Part shown: positions 40,239 through 48,576 of the stretch, piece by piece | Position numbering within the stretch: the first letter of the stretch is position 1 | Layout: every line of letters begins with the position of its first letter | Assembly: GCA_002733605.1 (NCBI GenBank) | Contig: NVWK01000013.1 | Location: 62,001 to 126,000, forward strand | DNA from: Robiginitomaculum sp. | GTDB taxonomy: Bacteria; Pseudomonadota; Alphaproteobacteria; Caulobacterales; Maricaulaceae | Length of the DNA: 64,000 bases | Reading direction: 5' to 3' | Position numbers and translations under genes: made by a program | The notes under the pieces: generated by a model | The model's database searches: none | Seen by the model: only the letters and a program-made list of their open reading frames with translations | Told to the model about the DNA's origin: nothing

Positions 40239-40739
40239 TTAATCTCCGCTATTAATTTTAGGCTTCCCCTTTAAGGCAATCATTTTATCAATTCCCCAAG
40301 CAAGGAACACATTGACGATTACGAATAAGCACTCTTTCCAAACCCAAGCATTTGCCCAACGAGTGCTTTTGAATTGATCGACTTTATCCGGATAGTCTTC
40401 ACAAATATCTCCAACCAATGGCTCTTGAATGTCTTTAGGTAACAGCAGATACATAATTTTGAAAGCTCTCTGAGGCGGCTTATTCATCTTTGAGGTAGAC
40501 CTCATCTTATATCTGGAATTTTCGATTGTGAGACAAATTGTTTCAACACACACTTGTAGCAAAATACCAACACCCAGTAGCAATATAAAACCCAATACTA
40601 TCATTGGCCTCAAAACGTTACCAAAATTATTTTTCGGATTTAAACCAAGGGAAGAAAGTATGTAAGCAGCAAATTGGTCAAAGCGACCATCACGAAAAGG
40701 CTCGTCAAAGCACTCTTTTAATATTGACCTTAGTGACAT
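40239..40739 (-). CDS. small membrane protein with permease-prefix-like segment, PadR partner
   Basis: A 166-residue protein with membrane segments at about 44-66 and 135-152. The stretch LLPKDIQEPLVGDICEDY followed by a basic-Trp helix (ARWANAWVWKEC-like) resembles the prefix domain found before FtsX permeases in PadR-linked systems. It overlaps padR by ten bases and is therefore translated with it. Likely a membrane partner or target of the regulator; a full permease is not present here. Confidence 0.6.
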   Translation of the reverse strand: MSLRSILKECFDEPFRDGRFDQFAAYILSSLGLNPKNNFGNVLRPMIVLGFILLLGVGILLQVCVETICLTIENSRYKMRSTSKMNKPPQRAFKIMYLLLPKDIQEPLVGDICEDYPDKVDQFKSTRWANAWVWKECLFVIVNVFLAWGIDKMIALKGKPKINSGD

Positions 40740-41050
40740 ATTACCCCTCCCACTAACGTCGCAGACGCCATCGAAATAGCAAGGTTTTGCTTCTCTCGCA
40801 ATTCGGACTGCCCCAATCCAGTCACAGTATAAACTTTCTTGGCCCGGCCTCCCCGCACCTTGGTCGCCTCTTTAAGCTCGGATTTAATGAATCCCTTTTT
40901 TTCTAATCTGGACAATGTTGTATAAAGCGCACCATAGGACACAGACCTCTGAAATGTATTCTCGACCTCCTTCTTAACCGGAGACCCATAAGCATCCTTA
41001 CCGCAACTGATAATGCCGCTCAAAATCTGATATTCAAAATCACCAATCAT
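40730..41050 (-). CDS. PadR-family transcriptional regulator
   Basis: A 106-residue regulator of the short PadR type: winged helix-turn-helix with FEYQILSGIISCGKDAYG, SYGALYTTLSRLEKKGFI and the RGGRAKKVYTVTGLG wing. AAGGAATTGAG gives a good binding site. PadR proteins usually repress neighbouring genes until an effector binds. The strong inverted repeat upstream is a likely operator. Confidence 0.92.
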   Translation of the reverse strand: MIGDFEYQILSGIISCGKDAYGSPVKKEVENTFQRSVSYGALYTTLSRLEKKGFIKSELKEATKVRGGRAKKVYTVTGLGQSELREKQNLAISMASATLVGGVICH

Positions 41051-41065
41051 CTCAATTCCTTACAA

Positions 41066-41124
41066 ACTACTCTGTAGTATATATAGGAAGCTGACAGGCA
41101 AGTCAAGATATATACTACAAAGTA
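41066..41124. promoter_or_regulatory. inverted-repeat operator candidate upstream of padR
   Basis: The arm TACTCTGTAGTATATA at 41068-41083 recurs inverted as TATATACTACAAAGTA at 41109-41124 with one mismatch in 16. The left arm also holds a local palindrome ACTAC-TCT-GTAGT (41066-41078). It sits 16 to 74 bases upstream of the PadR start, where autoregulation would act. Confidence 0.65.
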
Positions 41125-41169
41125 ATAAATATACAAGCAATTGGCAAAGTTGGAACGCCAAAACAGAAA

Positions 41170-41185
41170 AAGCCCCGAAGGGCTT
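41170..41185 (-). terminator. terminator of tRNA-His
   Basis: On the minus strand AAGCCC pairs with GGGCTT around a four-base loop and is followed by a T run (T at 41170 downwards). It lies 26 bases beyond the 3' end of tRNA-His in the direction of its transcription. Confidence 0.75.
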
Positions 41186-41211
41186 AAGTCATTGTAAAAT
41201 ATGGTGAAAAG

Positions 41212-41288
41212 TGGTACCGCCTCTCAGTCTCGAACTGAGGACCTCTGGCTCCACAAGCCAGCGCTCTAACCAACTGAGCTAAGGCGGC
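41212..41288 (-). tRNA. tRNA-His (GTG)
   Basis: The minus strand folds into a complete cloverleaf of 77 bases including an encoded CCA (41212-41214). The anticodon stem CTGGC/GCCAG encloses TTGTGGA, anticodon GTG. The acceptor begins GCCGCCT and ends AGGCGGT, so the first pair is G1-U72, and the discriminator is A73. The base before G1 is T, so no G-1 is encoded. This is the divergent alphaproteobacterial tRNA-His described for Caulobacter and relatives. Confidence 0.96.
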
Positions 41289-41369
41289 ATTCCTTATCAG
41301 CGGCGCGGAACTTACCCTCAAGCCCACGCCCCTGCAAGAGCTAGTTTCACTAATTCAAGCAAAAATAGC

Positions 41370-42305
41370 TTAGCTTTTTGGCATTTTGATACTTTGCCAA
41401 CCTTGAGAGCCAAGACGTTCCTGATATTTGATATAATTGTGCAAATCACGCGCGCGTCTTGCTGGATCAGGGTGGGTCGACAACAGTTCCGGCTGGCGGC
41501 TGGTACTGTTCGCAGCCATTTTTTCCCATAGTTTTACCGATTGATACGTATCATATCCGGCAAAATGCATATATTTTGCGCCGAGCAAATCCGACTGGCT
41601 TTCGTGCTTGCGCGAGAACGGTAAAACGATCCCGATTTGAAAGCCCATCCCCATTGCCGCATTAAGAATTTGAGAGTTTCGGCTGGCTGTTTGATAACAC
41701 TGGCGCTGCTGGGTCCCCGTCATGGTTCTACATTTTTTGGAAAGCTGACTTGCCCCAAGCATCCCGCCAACAGCAAGACCAACCTGCCCTGCCATTTGCT
41801 GGTTCACACGTTCTTGCGCGTGACGCCCCGTCACATGTCCAACTTCGTGCCCCATAACAGCCGCAATCTGGTCGTCATTATCGGCAAAATCCATCATGCC
41901 TTTGTAAAAACCTACATGGTTGCCCGGCAACACAAAGGCGTTTTTGGTATCCGAATCAAAAACGGCATAATCCCATGCCTGATGTTCGCGTTTCGCCCCC
42001 CGGGCAATCCGCCCCCCGATATTTTGCAGCCGCCTTATATAGCGCGGGTCTGTAGAAAGTTTCTGTTTCTGTTTCGTTTCCGCCCACGATTGCGCCGCCA
42101 TTTTATTAAGCTGCGCTTCGCTGACCAAGCCCAAAAACTGGCTGGACCCTGTTTCGGGATTCGTAGCACAACTAGAAAGCGCTGGCACGGCCGCTGTTAC
42201 AATGCCTCCGGCTGCCAATGCCTGTATCATCCGGCGTTTTGACAACATATCTTTGGTTTGCTGATCCGCACATTCGTGCGCCTCATGATCATGATGCATG
42301 CACAT
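41370..42305 (-). CDS. M48 family metallopeptidase, Tat-like lipoprotein
   Basis: A 311-residue zinc metallopeptidase with MGHEVGHVTGRHAQ (HExxH) and a downstream SQSDLLGAKY segment providing the third ligand. GGGAGG seven bases upstream fixes the ATG at 42305, so a His/Asp/Cys-rich head (MCMHHDHEAHEC) precedes a twin-arginine signal (SKRRMIQALAAGG) with a lipobox LSSC. It is probably exported folded and anchored in a membrane; related periplasmic M48 proteins (BepA, LoiP) take part in outer-membrane quality control. Confidence 0.9.
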   Translation of the reverse strand: MCMHHDHEAHECADQQTKDMLSKRRMIQALAAGGIVTAAVPALSSCATNPETGSSQFLGLVSEAQLNKMAAQSWAETKQKQKLSTDPRYIRRLQNIGGRIARGAKREHQAWDYAVFDSDTKNAFVLPGNHVGFYKGMMDFADNDDQIAAVMGHEVGHVTGRHAQERVNQQMAGQVGLAVGGMLGASQLSKKCRTMTGTQQRQCYQTASRNSQILNAAMGMGFQIGIVLPFSRKHESQSDLLGAKYMHFAGYDTYQSVKLWEKMAANSTSRQPELLSTHPDPARRARDLHNYIKYQERLGSQGWQSIKMPKS

Positions 42306-42487
42306 AATATATCCTCCCGTTCATATGTCTGAGCCACTCCATTATAACGGTTAATTCAAAAAAATACAGGGCAAAATACAGGGCAAATCACATCTCCAAA
42401 ATGCATGCCCTTCATCTACCGTTCAGGCACATGTTGACAATACCAATGCGCTGCCGTCTATGGTATAATCTTGTTGTGGAGACTATT

Positions 42488-44728
42488 ATGCGTAAAATTT
42501 TTATCGGGTTCATCATTCTGGCCATTGTATTTTTGGGCGCAGTTTTTATTCTCACCTCTCTTATACCCTCGTCCGTATATAAAGACAAAATCGAACAACA
42601 AGCCAGCGCCAGTCTTGGCCGCGATGTCAAGATTAAAGGCGATGTGAAGCTGTCCATATTCCCCTCCCTGCGCGCCAAGGCCCAGACAGTCTCGATTGCC
42701 AATGCCTCCGGTTTCAGTGAACGGCCATTTGCCTCGATGGACAGCCTGCAAGCCAATATCAAGCTTCTTCCACTGTTGAAAAAACAAATCGAGATCACAA
42801 AATTCACCCTGATAAACCCGAAAATTTCTTTGGAAAAAACCAAAAACGGTAATGTAAACTGGGCTTTTGGCGACCAAGAGCGCCCCGTAAAACCCGAGCC
42901 GGAAAAATCTTTCGCCCGTGATGGACGATATACAGATTTACAAATCTCTCTCGGCACATTCGCTCTGAAAAACGGCCGGATTGACTATATAGACGCCACA
43001 ACCGGCACAACGTCCGCCTTAACTGCCGTCAATTTGACCATCAAAATGCCCGGCATGGACAAACCGCTCACAGCCAAAGGCGGTCTGGTTTTCAACGCAA
43101 CCCCCATCACCATCGACACCCGCCTTGAAACCCCGAAAACCTTCCTGAACGGACAGGCCGCGCCTTTTGTCTTGAAGATAAGCTCGGATATTATCAACCT
43201 TACCTCTAATGGTATGTTTACACCGTCCGAAGCGGTGAGCGTCGATATGGATTTTGACGCAAACATCCCTTCAATCTCTAAGCTGGAAGCCATACTTGGC
43301 ATCGAAACCCCTTATTCAGAAGCCCTCGGAACGATGAGCGCCAAAGGGAATATATCCGGCCCAGTCGATACGCTCACAATCACCGGTCTCGAGATCGCGG
43401 TTACAGAGGGACTCATGAACATCACCTTTAATGGCACTGCCAGTACGGGGAAAACCTTGCGTTATGACGGGCAGTTGAGTGCGGACATTCCTTCCATTCG
43501 CAAGCTGGCCGCCCTCGGCGGAACCGAACTCCCCGCAAGCACCTCCCAAGGCGAGATATATGGCCCGTTTTCCCTGTCCGGTCAGGCCAGCGGCACCACA
43601 AGCCAAATCAACTTCACAGGCGCAGAATTGCAACTGGATCATATAATCGGCACAGGAACATTCACAGCAGATCTCCGTGGCGCCAAGCCCTTGCTTGGAG
43701 GGGAACTTAATCTTGAAGGACTGGATGTGCGCCCCTATATGGCCGCGCAAAACACGACAGGCAAAGTTCAGCCTTGGAGTGAAGAACCTCTAAACCTTAC
43801 CGCCCTAAAAATGTTTGATGCCAATTTCACACTCAATACACCCAATATCCTCGTCGGGCGGATCGCGCTTGGGCAAAGCCAGATTAAGACCAGCGTCAAA
43901 AACGGCGTTTTAACAACAGATATCCCAAATGTCTCACTTTATGGCGGGCAAGGAAAACTCAGAATGAGCCTTGATGCCACAAAAACCGCCCCGGAAATCG
44001 CACTTGATTTCACCCTCAATAACATAGACGGAAAAAACTTTCTTGGCGCAGTAGCAGGCTTCACCCAATTAACTGGCAACACAGGAACAACCATGAGTTT
44101 TCGAGGCTCGGGGCGTTCCCAAGCTGAAATGATGCATTCGTTAAGCGGGAACGGCAATTTTGAACTGGCAGAAGGTGTTCTCTCCGGTGTCGACATCGCC
44201 CAATTTGTCGGCGGGCTGGAAACAGCCCTGCTACAAGGTGCCCTACCCCAGGGTATTGGTTCCAAATACACAACCCCGTTCAACAAATTGGCAGGATTGT
44301 TTAGCGTTAAAAACGGTGTCGTGAGTGTGGGCGATTTTGGTCTCAGTTCCGGTACCGTACGCGCAGACGGCAAGGGTAGTCTTGATCTAGGCCAACAAAC
44401 AATTGACTTCAGCCTCCGTCCCCGCCTGAAACAAGGCAGTGGACTGGCAAGTTTTGGCATTCCTATACGTTTTAAAGGTCATTTTGGGAGTGTTAGCGCC
44501 GGACTGGACACAAGTTTGTTAACGCAAATCATGGCCGCACGGGCCAAGAACCAATTGCAAAATGAAATCAGCAAGACAGTTGGTGGAGATGTGGGCGCTT
44601 TGCTTGGCAATCTTCTCGGATCAGGTTCCTCGTCAAAAGACTCCGAAAAAACACCGAAAGACGACAAGAAGGAACAAAAAGAAGACCCCGTCAATAAAGT
44701 CCTAAAAGGTCTTTTCGGTAAGGATTAG
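42488..44728 (+). CDS. AsmA family protein
   Basis: A 746-residue AsmA-like protein: N-terminal membrane anchor (IFIGFIILAIVFLGAVFIL), the conserved AsmA start region with SLGRDVKIKGDVKLSIFPSL, a long beta-rich periplasmic body, and the C-terminal AsmA_2 segment near SLSGNGNFELAEGVLSGVDI. Such proteins bridge the periplasm and are implicated in phospholipid transport and outer-membrane integrity. GGAGA before the ATG at 42488 sets the start. The C-terminus is a Lys/Asp-rich tail. Confidence 0.9.
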   Translation: MRKIFIGFIILAIVFLGAVFILTSLIPSSVYKDKIEQQASASLGRDVKIKGDVKLSIFPSLRAKAQTVSIANASGFSERPFASMDSLQANIKLLPLLKKQIEITKFTLINPKISLEKTKNGNVNWAFGDQERPVKPEPEKSFARDGRYTDLQISLGTFALKNGRIDYIDATTGTTSALTAVNLTIKMPGMDKPLTAKGGLVFNATPITIDTRLETPKTFLNGQAAPFVLKISSDIINLTSNGMFTPSEAVSVDMDFDANIPSISKLEAILGIETPYSEALGTMSAKGNISGPVDTLTITGLEIAVTEGLMNITFNGTASTGKTLRYDGQLSADIPSIRKLAALGGTELPASTSQGEIYGPFSLSGQASGTTSQINFTGAELQLDHIIGTGTFTADLRGAKPLLGGELNLEGLDVRPYMAAQNTTGKVQPWSEEPLNLTALKMFDANFTLNTPNILVGRIALGQSQIKTSVKNGVLTTDIPNVSLYGGQGKLRMSLDATKTAPEIALDFTLNNIDGKNFLGAVAGFTQLTGNTGTTMSFRGSGRSQAEMMHSLSGNGNFELAEGVLSGVDIAQFVGGLETALLQGALPQGIGSKYTTPFNKLAGLFSVKNGVVSVGDFGLSSGTVRADGKGSLDLGQQTIDFSLRPRLKQGSGLASFGIPIRFKGHFGSVSAGLDTSLLTQIMAARAKNQLQNEISKTVGGDVGALLGNLLGSGSSSKDSEKTPKDDKKEQKEDPVNKVLKGLFGKD

Positions 44729-44751
44729 CGCCCCCCAAACCTATGTCCATA

Positions 44752-46095
44752 TTATCTCTGAAACGGGTAAAACCTGTCGCCAAGCCCTAGCAATTGGGTA
44801 AGCGCGTCCAGAGCCGTAAAGCTCTCGCGCATCAAGGCAGGATCCCCCAGATCATCGGGCGCGAGTTCTTCGCGGTAATGGGTCTCGACCCATGCACACA
44901 GCATTTCATAATTCTCCGTGCTCAACAGCATTTTTTGGTTGGCAGCCACTCGCTCTGCCTCGGTCAACACCACGCGCAACCGTAAACAGGCCGGCCCACC
45001 ACCATTACGCATGGATTGGCGCACATCCACATAGATCACCTCGCCGATCGGGCCATTGCCGGCGATCATTTTATTACAATAGGCCTTGGTATAGGGATTG
45101 TCCTCGGTCTCGGTCGGCGCGATCAGGCTCAGCCGCTCCCGCCCCGGCAATTGCACCAACATAGAGTTAAACAAATAAGCCGAAATCGCATCTTTAATCG
45201 GCACATCTTCGTGAGAAACTTCAACAAATTGAGGTTCGAACAAGCCTTCTGAAGCCTTGCGTATAGCCTCTAGCGTGCCCTGCGTGTCTTCAAATGCATA
45301 CTCGTGATAAAACAGGCATTGGCGCGCGCCGACACAGACAACATCATTGTGAAATGCACCTGCATTAATGGCGCGTGCCGCCTGTTTTGCAAACACTGTA
45401 CGCGCACCGTTCAGACCGTGACGGGTGGCAATAATATGGCAAGCTTGCAGGGTTTGGCGGGCCGGAAACTTTGTATCGCTGTCCTCACCAAGTGCGTCAC
45501 GCCCGTAAATAAACAATTCAACCCCTTGCGCCCCTTGATCATCACACAGACGCACATGATTTGCCGCCCCCTCATCCGCATAGGTGGATTGCAAAGGCAA
45601 AGCCTCGTGCACAACCGCTTTTGTTGTGTCCGGGAATGCGGCCCTTAAAGCCCGCCCCGTCTGTTCATGCTCGATAGAACGGTGCAACATGGTCGATAAG
45701 TTTGCGGGCGTAAGATGCAAGCGCCCGTCCGCACAATCTGCTGACGGGCTGACGGTTGCGGCGTTCGCCGACCACATGCTTGACGCCGATGACATATTGC
45801 GCACCAGTCTTGGATTGGCGCTCCATGCCGTTTTCAAGACACTCTCGTCATCTCCACTAAACCCCATCAGCCTGAGTTGGGTAAGATCAGGACGCGCTTG
45901 CGGCGGCAAAACCCCTTGCACAAGACCCGCATCATGCATGTATTTCATTTTTGCAAGCCCTTGCAAAGCCGCCTCGCGCGGGCGTGCAATCAGACCGGCA
46001 TTATGCGCAGACGCAAGATTTCCGGACGAAAGCCCCCCATAATTGTGCGTAGGCCCAATCAACCCGTCATAATTGGCTTCACGCGTACGGCTCAT
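44752..46095 (-). CDS. astB: N-succinylarginine dihydrolase
   Basis: Second step of the arginine succinyltransferase (AST) pathway: succinylarginine to succinylornithine, ammonia and CO2. 447 residues; the start has GLIGPTHNYGGLSSGNLAS and the catalytic Cys is in RNGGGPACLRLRVV near the C-terminus. It overlaps astD by four bases (ATGA) and is the last gene of the operon in the window. Confidence 0.96.
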   Translation of the reverse strand: MSRTREANYDGLIGPTHNYGGLSSGNLASAHNAGLIARPREAALQGLAKMKYMHDAGLVQGVLPPQARPDLTQLRLMGFSGDDESVLKTAWSANPRLVRNMSSASSMWSANAATVSPSADCADGRLHLTPANLSTMLHRSIEHEQTGRALRAAFPDTTKAVVHEALPLQSTYADEGAANHVRLCDDQGAQGVELFIYGRDALGEDSDTKFPARQTLQACHIIATRHGLNGARTVFAKQAARAINAGAFHNDVVCVGARQCLFYHEYAFEDTQGTLEAIRKASEGLFEPQFVEVSHEDVPIKDAISAYLFNSMLVQLPGRERLSLIAPTETEDNPYTKAYCNKMIAGNGPIGEVIYVDVRQSMRNGGGPACLRLRVVLTEAERVAANQKMLLSTENYEMLCAWVETHYREELAPDDLGDPALMRESFTALDALTQLLGLGDRFYPFQR

Positions 46096-47540
46096 GTATT
46101 CAACCCTGTCGCGGGGAGTATTTCAACACTGTCAGAAATCTGGCTCGCCATGGGCCATGCACAGAAATCGGCCGCATAATAAGCCCCCGGATTATGATTG
46201 CCGGACGCCCCCGGCCCGCCAAATGGCAAAGAGCCGGCGGCTCCTGTTGTCGCCCGATTGAAATTAACAACGCCAGCCCGGATTTTACGCGCAAAGACCT
46301 CCCAGTTTTTTGGATCGTCACTAATAAGACCCGCAGACAAGCCAAAACGCGTATTGTTAGCTTCCGCAATTCCGGCTTCAAAGCTCGGTACACGGATGAT
46401 CTGCATGACGGGACCGAATATTTCTTCGTCTTCGATTTCCACACCCGTAACATCAACAATCCCGGGACGCACAAAGGCCGGGCTCCGGTCCAGTATCTCT
46501 GTAGGGCGTATAATTTTACCGCCAAGATCATGGGCGCGACCCACCACATGGGTCGCAATGCCTGAGCTGATAACCGGCCCCATAAAGGCAGGCTCATCAT
46601 CATTCCACGCTCCGATTTTCATACTATCGACCATGGCCACAACCGCCTCGATCACCTTGTCACCTGCCGCCCCTTCAGGCAGCAAGATACGGCGCGCACA
46701 GGTACAGCGCTGGCCCGAGGTAATGAATGCGGATTGAGTAATGATACTGGCGGCCGCCTGCGTATCACTGACGTCCCACAATAAAAGTGGGTTATTCCCA
46801 CCCATTTCCAGAGCCAGAATGATCTCCGGCCGTCCCCCGAATTTTTTGTGAATAAATGCACCCGTACTGGCGGCGCCCGTAAACAACACACCGTCAAGCT
46901 CGGGATGATCCAGTACCGCCGCGCCCGTATCGCGCGCCCCTTGCACCATGTTGACAACACCGGCCGGGAATCCCGCCTGTTCATACAATTCGCACATCAA
47001 TTCTCCAACCGCAGGGCATTGCTCGCTCGGTTTATAGACGATTGTATTACCAGCGATTAGGGCCGGTATAATTTGTCCATTGGGCAGATGGGCCGGGAAA
47101 TTATACGGCCCCAATACCGCCATCACCCCGTGTGGACGGTGTTGCAATGCAGCCCGCCCAAACGCCGTATCCATATTGGAAACGCCGGTACGATCCTCAT
47201 AGGCCTTCAGGGAAATATCAACTTTCCCACCAATCACACCCGCCTCGCCGCTGGCGTCCCATAAAACCTTGCCGGTTTCGCGCGCGATTAACTCTGCCAA
47301 TTTATCTTTGTTAGCCAGTGCAATCTCTTTAAACCGCAACACCAGATCGCGGCGGGTTTCAAAAGGCGTTTCCGACCAACCTTCGAATGCCGCCCGCGCC
47401 GCATGAAAAGCCGCGTCAACCTGCCCCGCACTCGCGCTTACACCCTGCCAGGTCACATCCTGGCTCGCCGGATCAATACTGTTGAATTCTACGCCCTCGC
47501 CGTGTTGCCAAACGCCAGCAATGAAATTTCCTTTGCTCAT
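46092..47540 (-). CDS. astD: succinylglutamate-semialdehyde dehydrogenase
   Basis: Fourth step of the AST pathway, oxidising succinylglutamate semialdehyde with NAD. An aldehyde dehydrogenase of 482 residues with GPYNFPAHLPNGQIIPAL, catalytic Glu in LEMGGNNPLL and catalytic Cys in GQRCTCARR. The ATG at 47540 follows GAGGTG; the frame extends upstream over astA without reason. It starts one base after the astA stop. Confidence 0.95.
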   Translation of the reverse strand: MSKGNFIAGVWQHGEGVEFNSIDPASQDVTWQGVSASAGQVDAAFHAARAAFEGWSETPFETRRDLVLRFKEIALANKDKLAELIARETGKVLWDASGEAGVIGGKVDISLKAYEDRTGVSNMDTAFGRAALQHRPHGVMAVLGPYNFPAHLPNGQIIPALIAGNTIVYKPSEQCPAVGELMCELYEQAGFPAGVVNMVQGARDTGAAVLDHPELDGVLFTGAASTGAFIHKKFGGRPEIILALEMGGNNPLLLWDVSDTQAAASIITQSAFITSGQRCTCARRILLPEGAAGDKVIEAVVAMVDSMKIGAWNDDEPAFMGPVISSGIATHVVGRAHDLGGKIIRPTEILDRSPAFVRPGIVDVTGVEIEDEEIFGPVMQIIRVPSFEAGIAEANNTRFGLSAGLISDDPKNWEVFARKIRAGVVNFNRATTGAAGSLPFGGPGASGNHNPGAYYAADFCAWPMASQISDSVEILPATGLNT

Positions 47541-47541
47541 A

Positions 47542-48576
47542 TCACACCTCTTTCTTTGATGGCGGTGTTTCAAAAACACGCACCGGATCACCCACATCCA
47601 CCCCAAGGGCCGACATCACTTTTTTAGGCAGACCTATTTTTTGCTCATCAAGCCGCAAACCCGTATAGACAGCCCGGTAATCTGCAACGCGGTTATTGCT
47701 GATCAAAGCCATATGGGAAGTGTCCGTGTCCTCACATAAATACGTGCAGGCAATATGACTGTCTTTAACAGTACGGATTTGATCGCGCGGGGCCGCCATG
47801 GTTGGGCCCGCATCAAAAATATCAATGAACTTGTCATATCTGAACCCTTCCGCTTCGAGCAATCGTTTTGCCCCGACCCCATCCGGGTGGGTTTTACCGA
47901 TGACTTCTTGCGCATCATCGGACAAAATATCTTTATAAATCGGGTATTTAGGCATCAAATCAGTAATAAATTGATTGTCCGTCTCGGCTGTAATTTTGTC
48001 GGCTTCATTGAAATCCATTTTGAAAAACTTGCGCCCCAGAGACTCCCAAAACGGCGAATATCCATTCGAATCTACACAGCCGCGAAGCTCGGAAATCACC
48101 GTTTCAGCAAACCTGTTCGGGGCGGCGGCGATCAATAAATAGCGCGCCTGCGAAATCAACCGCCCCGCACCCGTCCCGCGCATTTTGGGCTTAACGAACA
48201 AAGTCCCAACCTCGGTTGTGCCCGAATATTCATTGACCAACAACATCACCTCCATGTTGAAATGGCGATTGGCCACACTGGAGCTTTGCACAATATTGAG
48301 GAGTTTAAAGTTGAAAAAAGGCTTATCCATACCCACCAGAGCTTTGACAGCACTGACCCCTACGACCTCCCCGCTATCACTATCTTCCAGCATTAACAGA
48401 TAAATCTGCGTACCCGCTGTATCTATTTCAAGTGCAAAGCTTTGGACGGATTTATTGAGCCTCGCTTCAAGTTCTTCATCGGAAACCGCCAAAGACGTAA
48501 AGCCCGGCCCCGCCAATCGCGCCAGTTCAATAAAGGCTTCCAGATCATCAAGTCGTGCTGGTCTAACTATGAGCAT
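47542..48576 (-). CDS. astA: arginine N-succinyltransferase
   Basis: First step of the AST pathway, succinyl-CoA plus arginine. 344 residues, single-subunit AstA with MLIVRPARLDDLEAFIELA at the start, GTLFVKPKMRGTGAGRLIS as the acyl-CoA segment and GSLFLKP-like family features downstream (DVGDPVRVFETPPS at the end). The start lies 14 bases inside the 3' end of the M20 gene, so the two are coupled. Confidence 0.95.
   Translation of the reverse strand: MLIVRPARLDDLEAFIELARLAGPGFTSLAVSDEELEARLNKSVQSFALEIDTAGTQIYLLMLEDSDSGEVVGVSAVKALVGMDKPFFNFKLLNIVQSSSVANRHFNMEVMLLVNEYSGTTEVGTLFVKPKMRGTGAGRLISQARYLLIAAAPNRFAETVISELRGCVDSNGYSPFWESLGRKFFKMDFNEADKITAETDNQFITDLMPKYPIYKDILSDDAQEVIGKTHPDGVGAKRLLEAEGFRYDKFIDIFDAGPTMAAPRDQIRTVKDSHIACTYLCEDTDTSHMALISNNRVADYRAVYTGLRLDEQKIGLPKKVMSALGVDVGDPVRVFETPPSKKEV

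Noticed and set aside
41877-42242. long plus-strand frame over the M48 peptidase
   Set aside because: Antisense to a gene with intact HExxH motif and a good ribosome binding site; no domain of its own.
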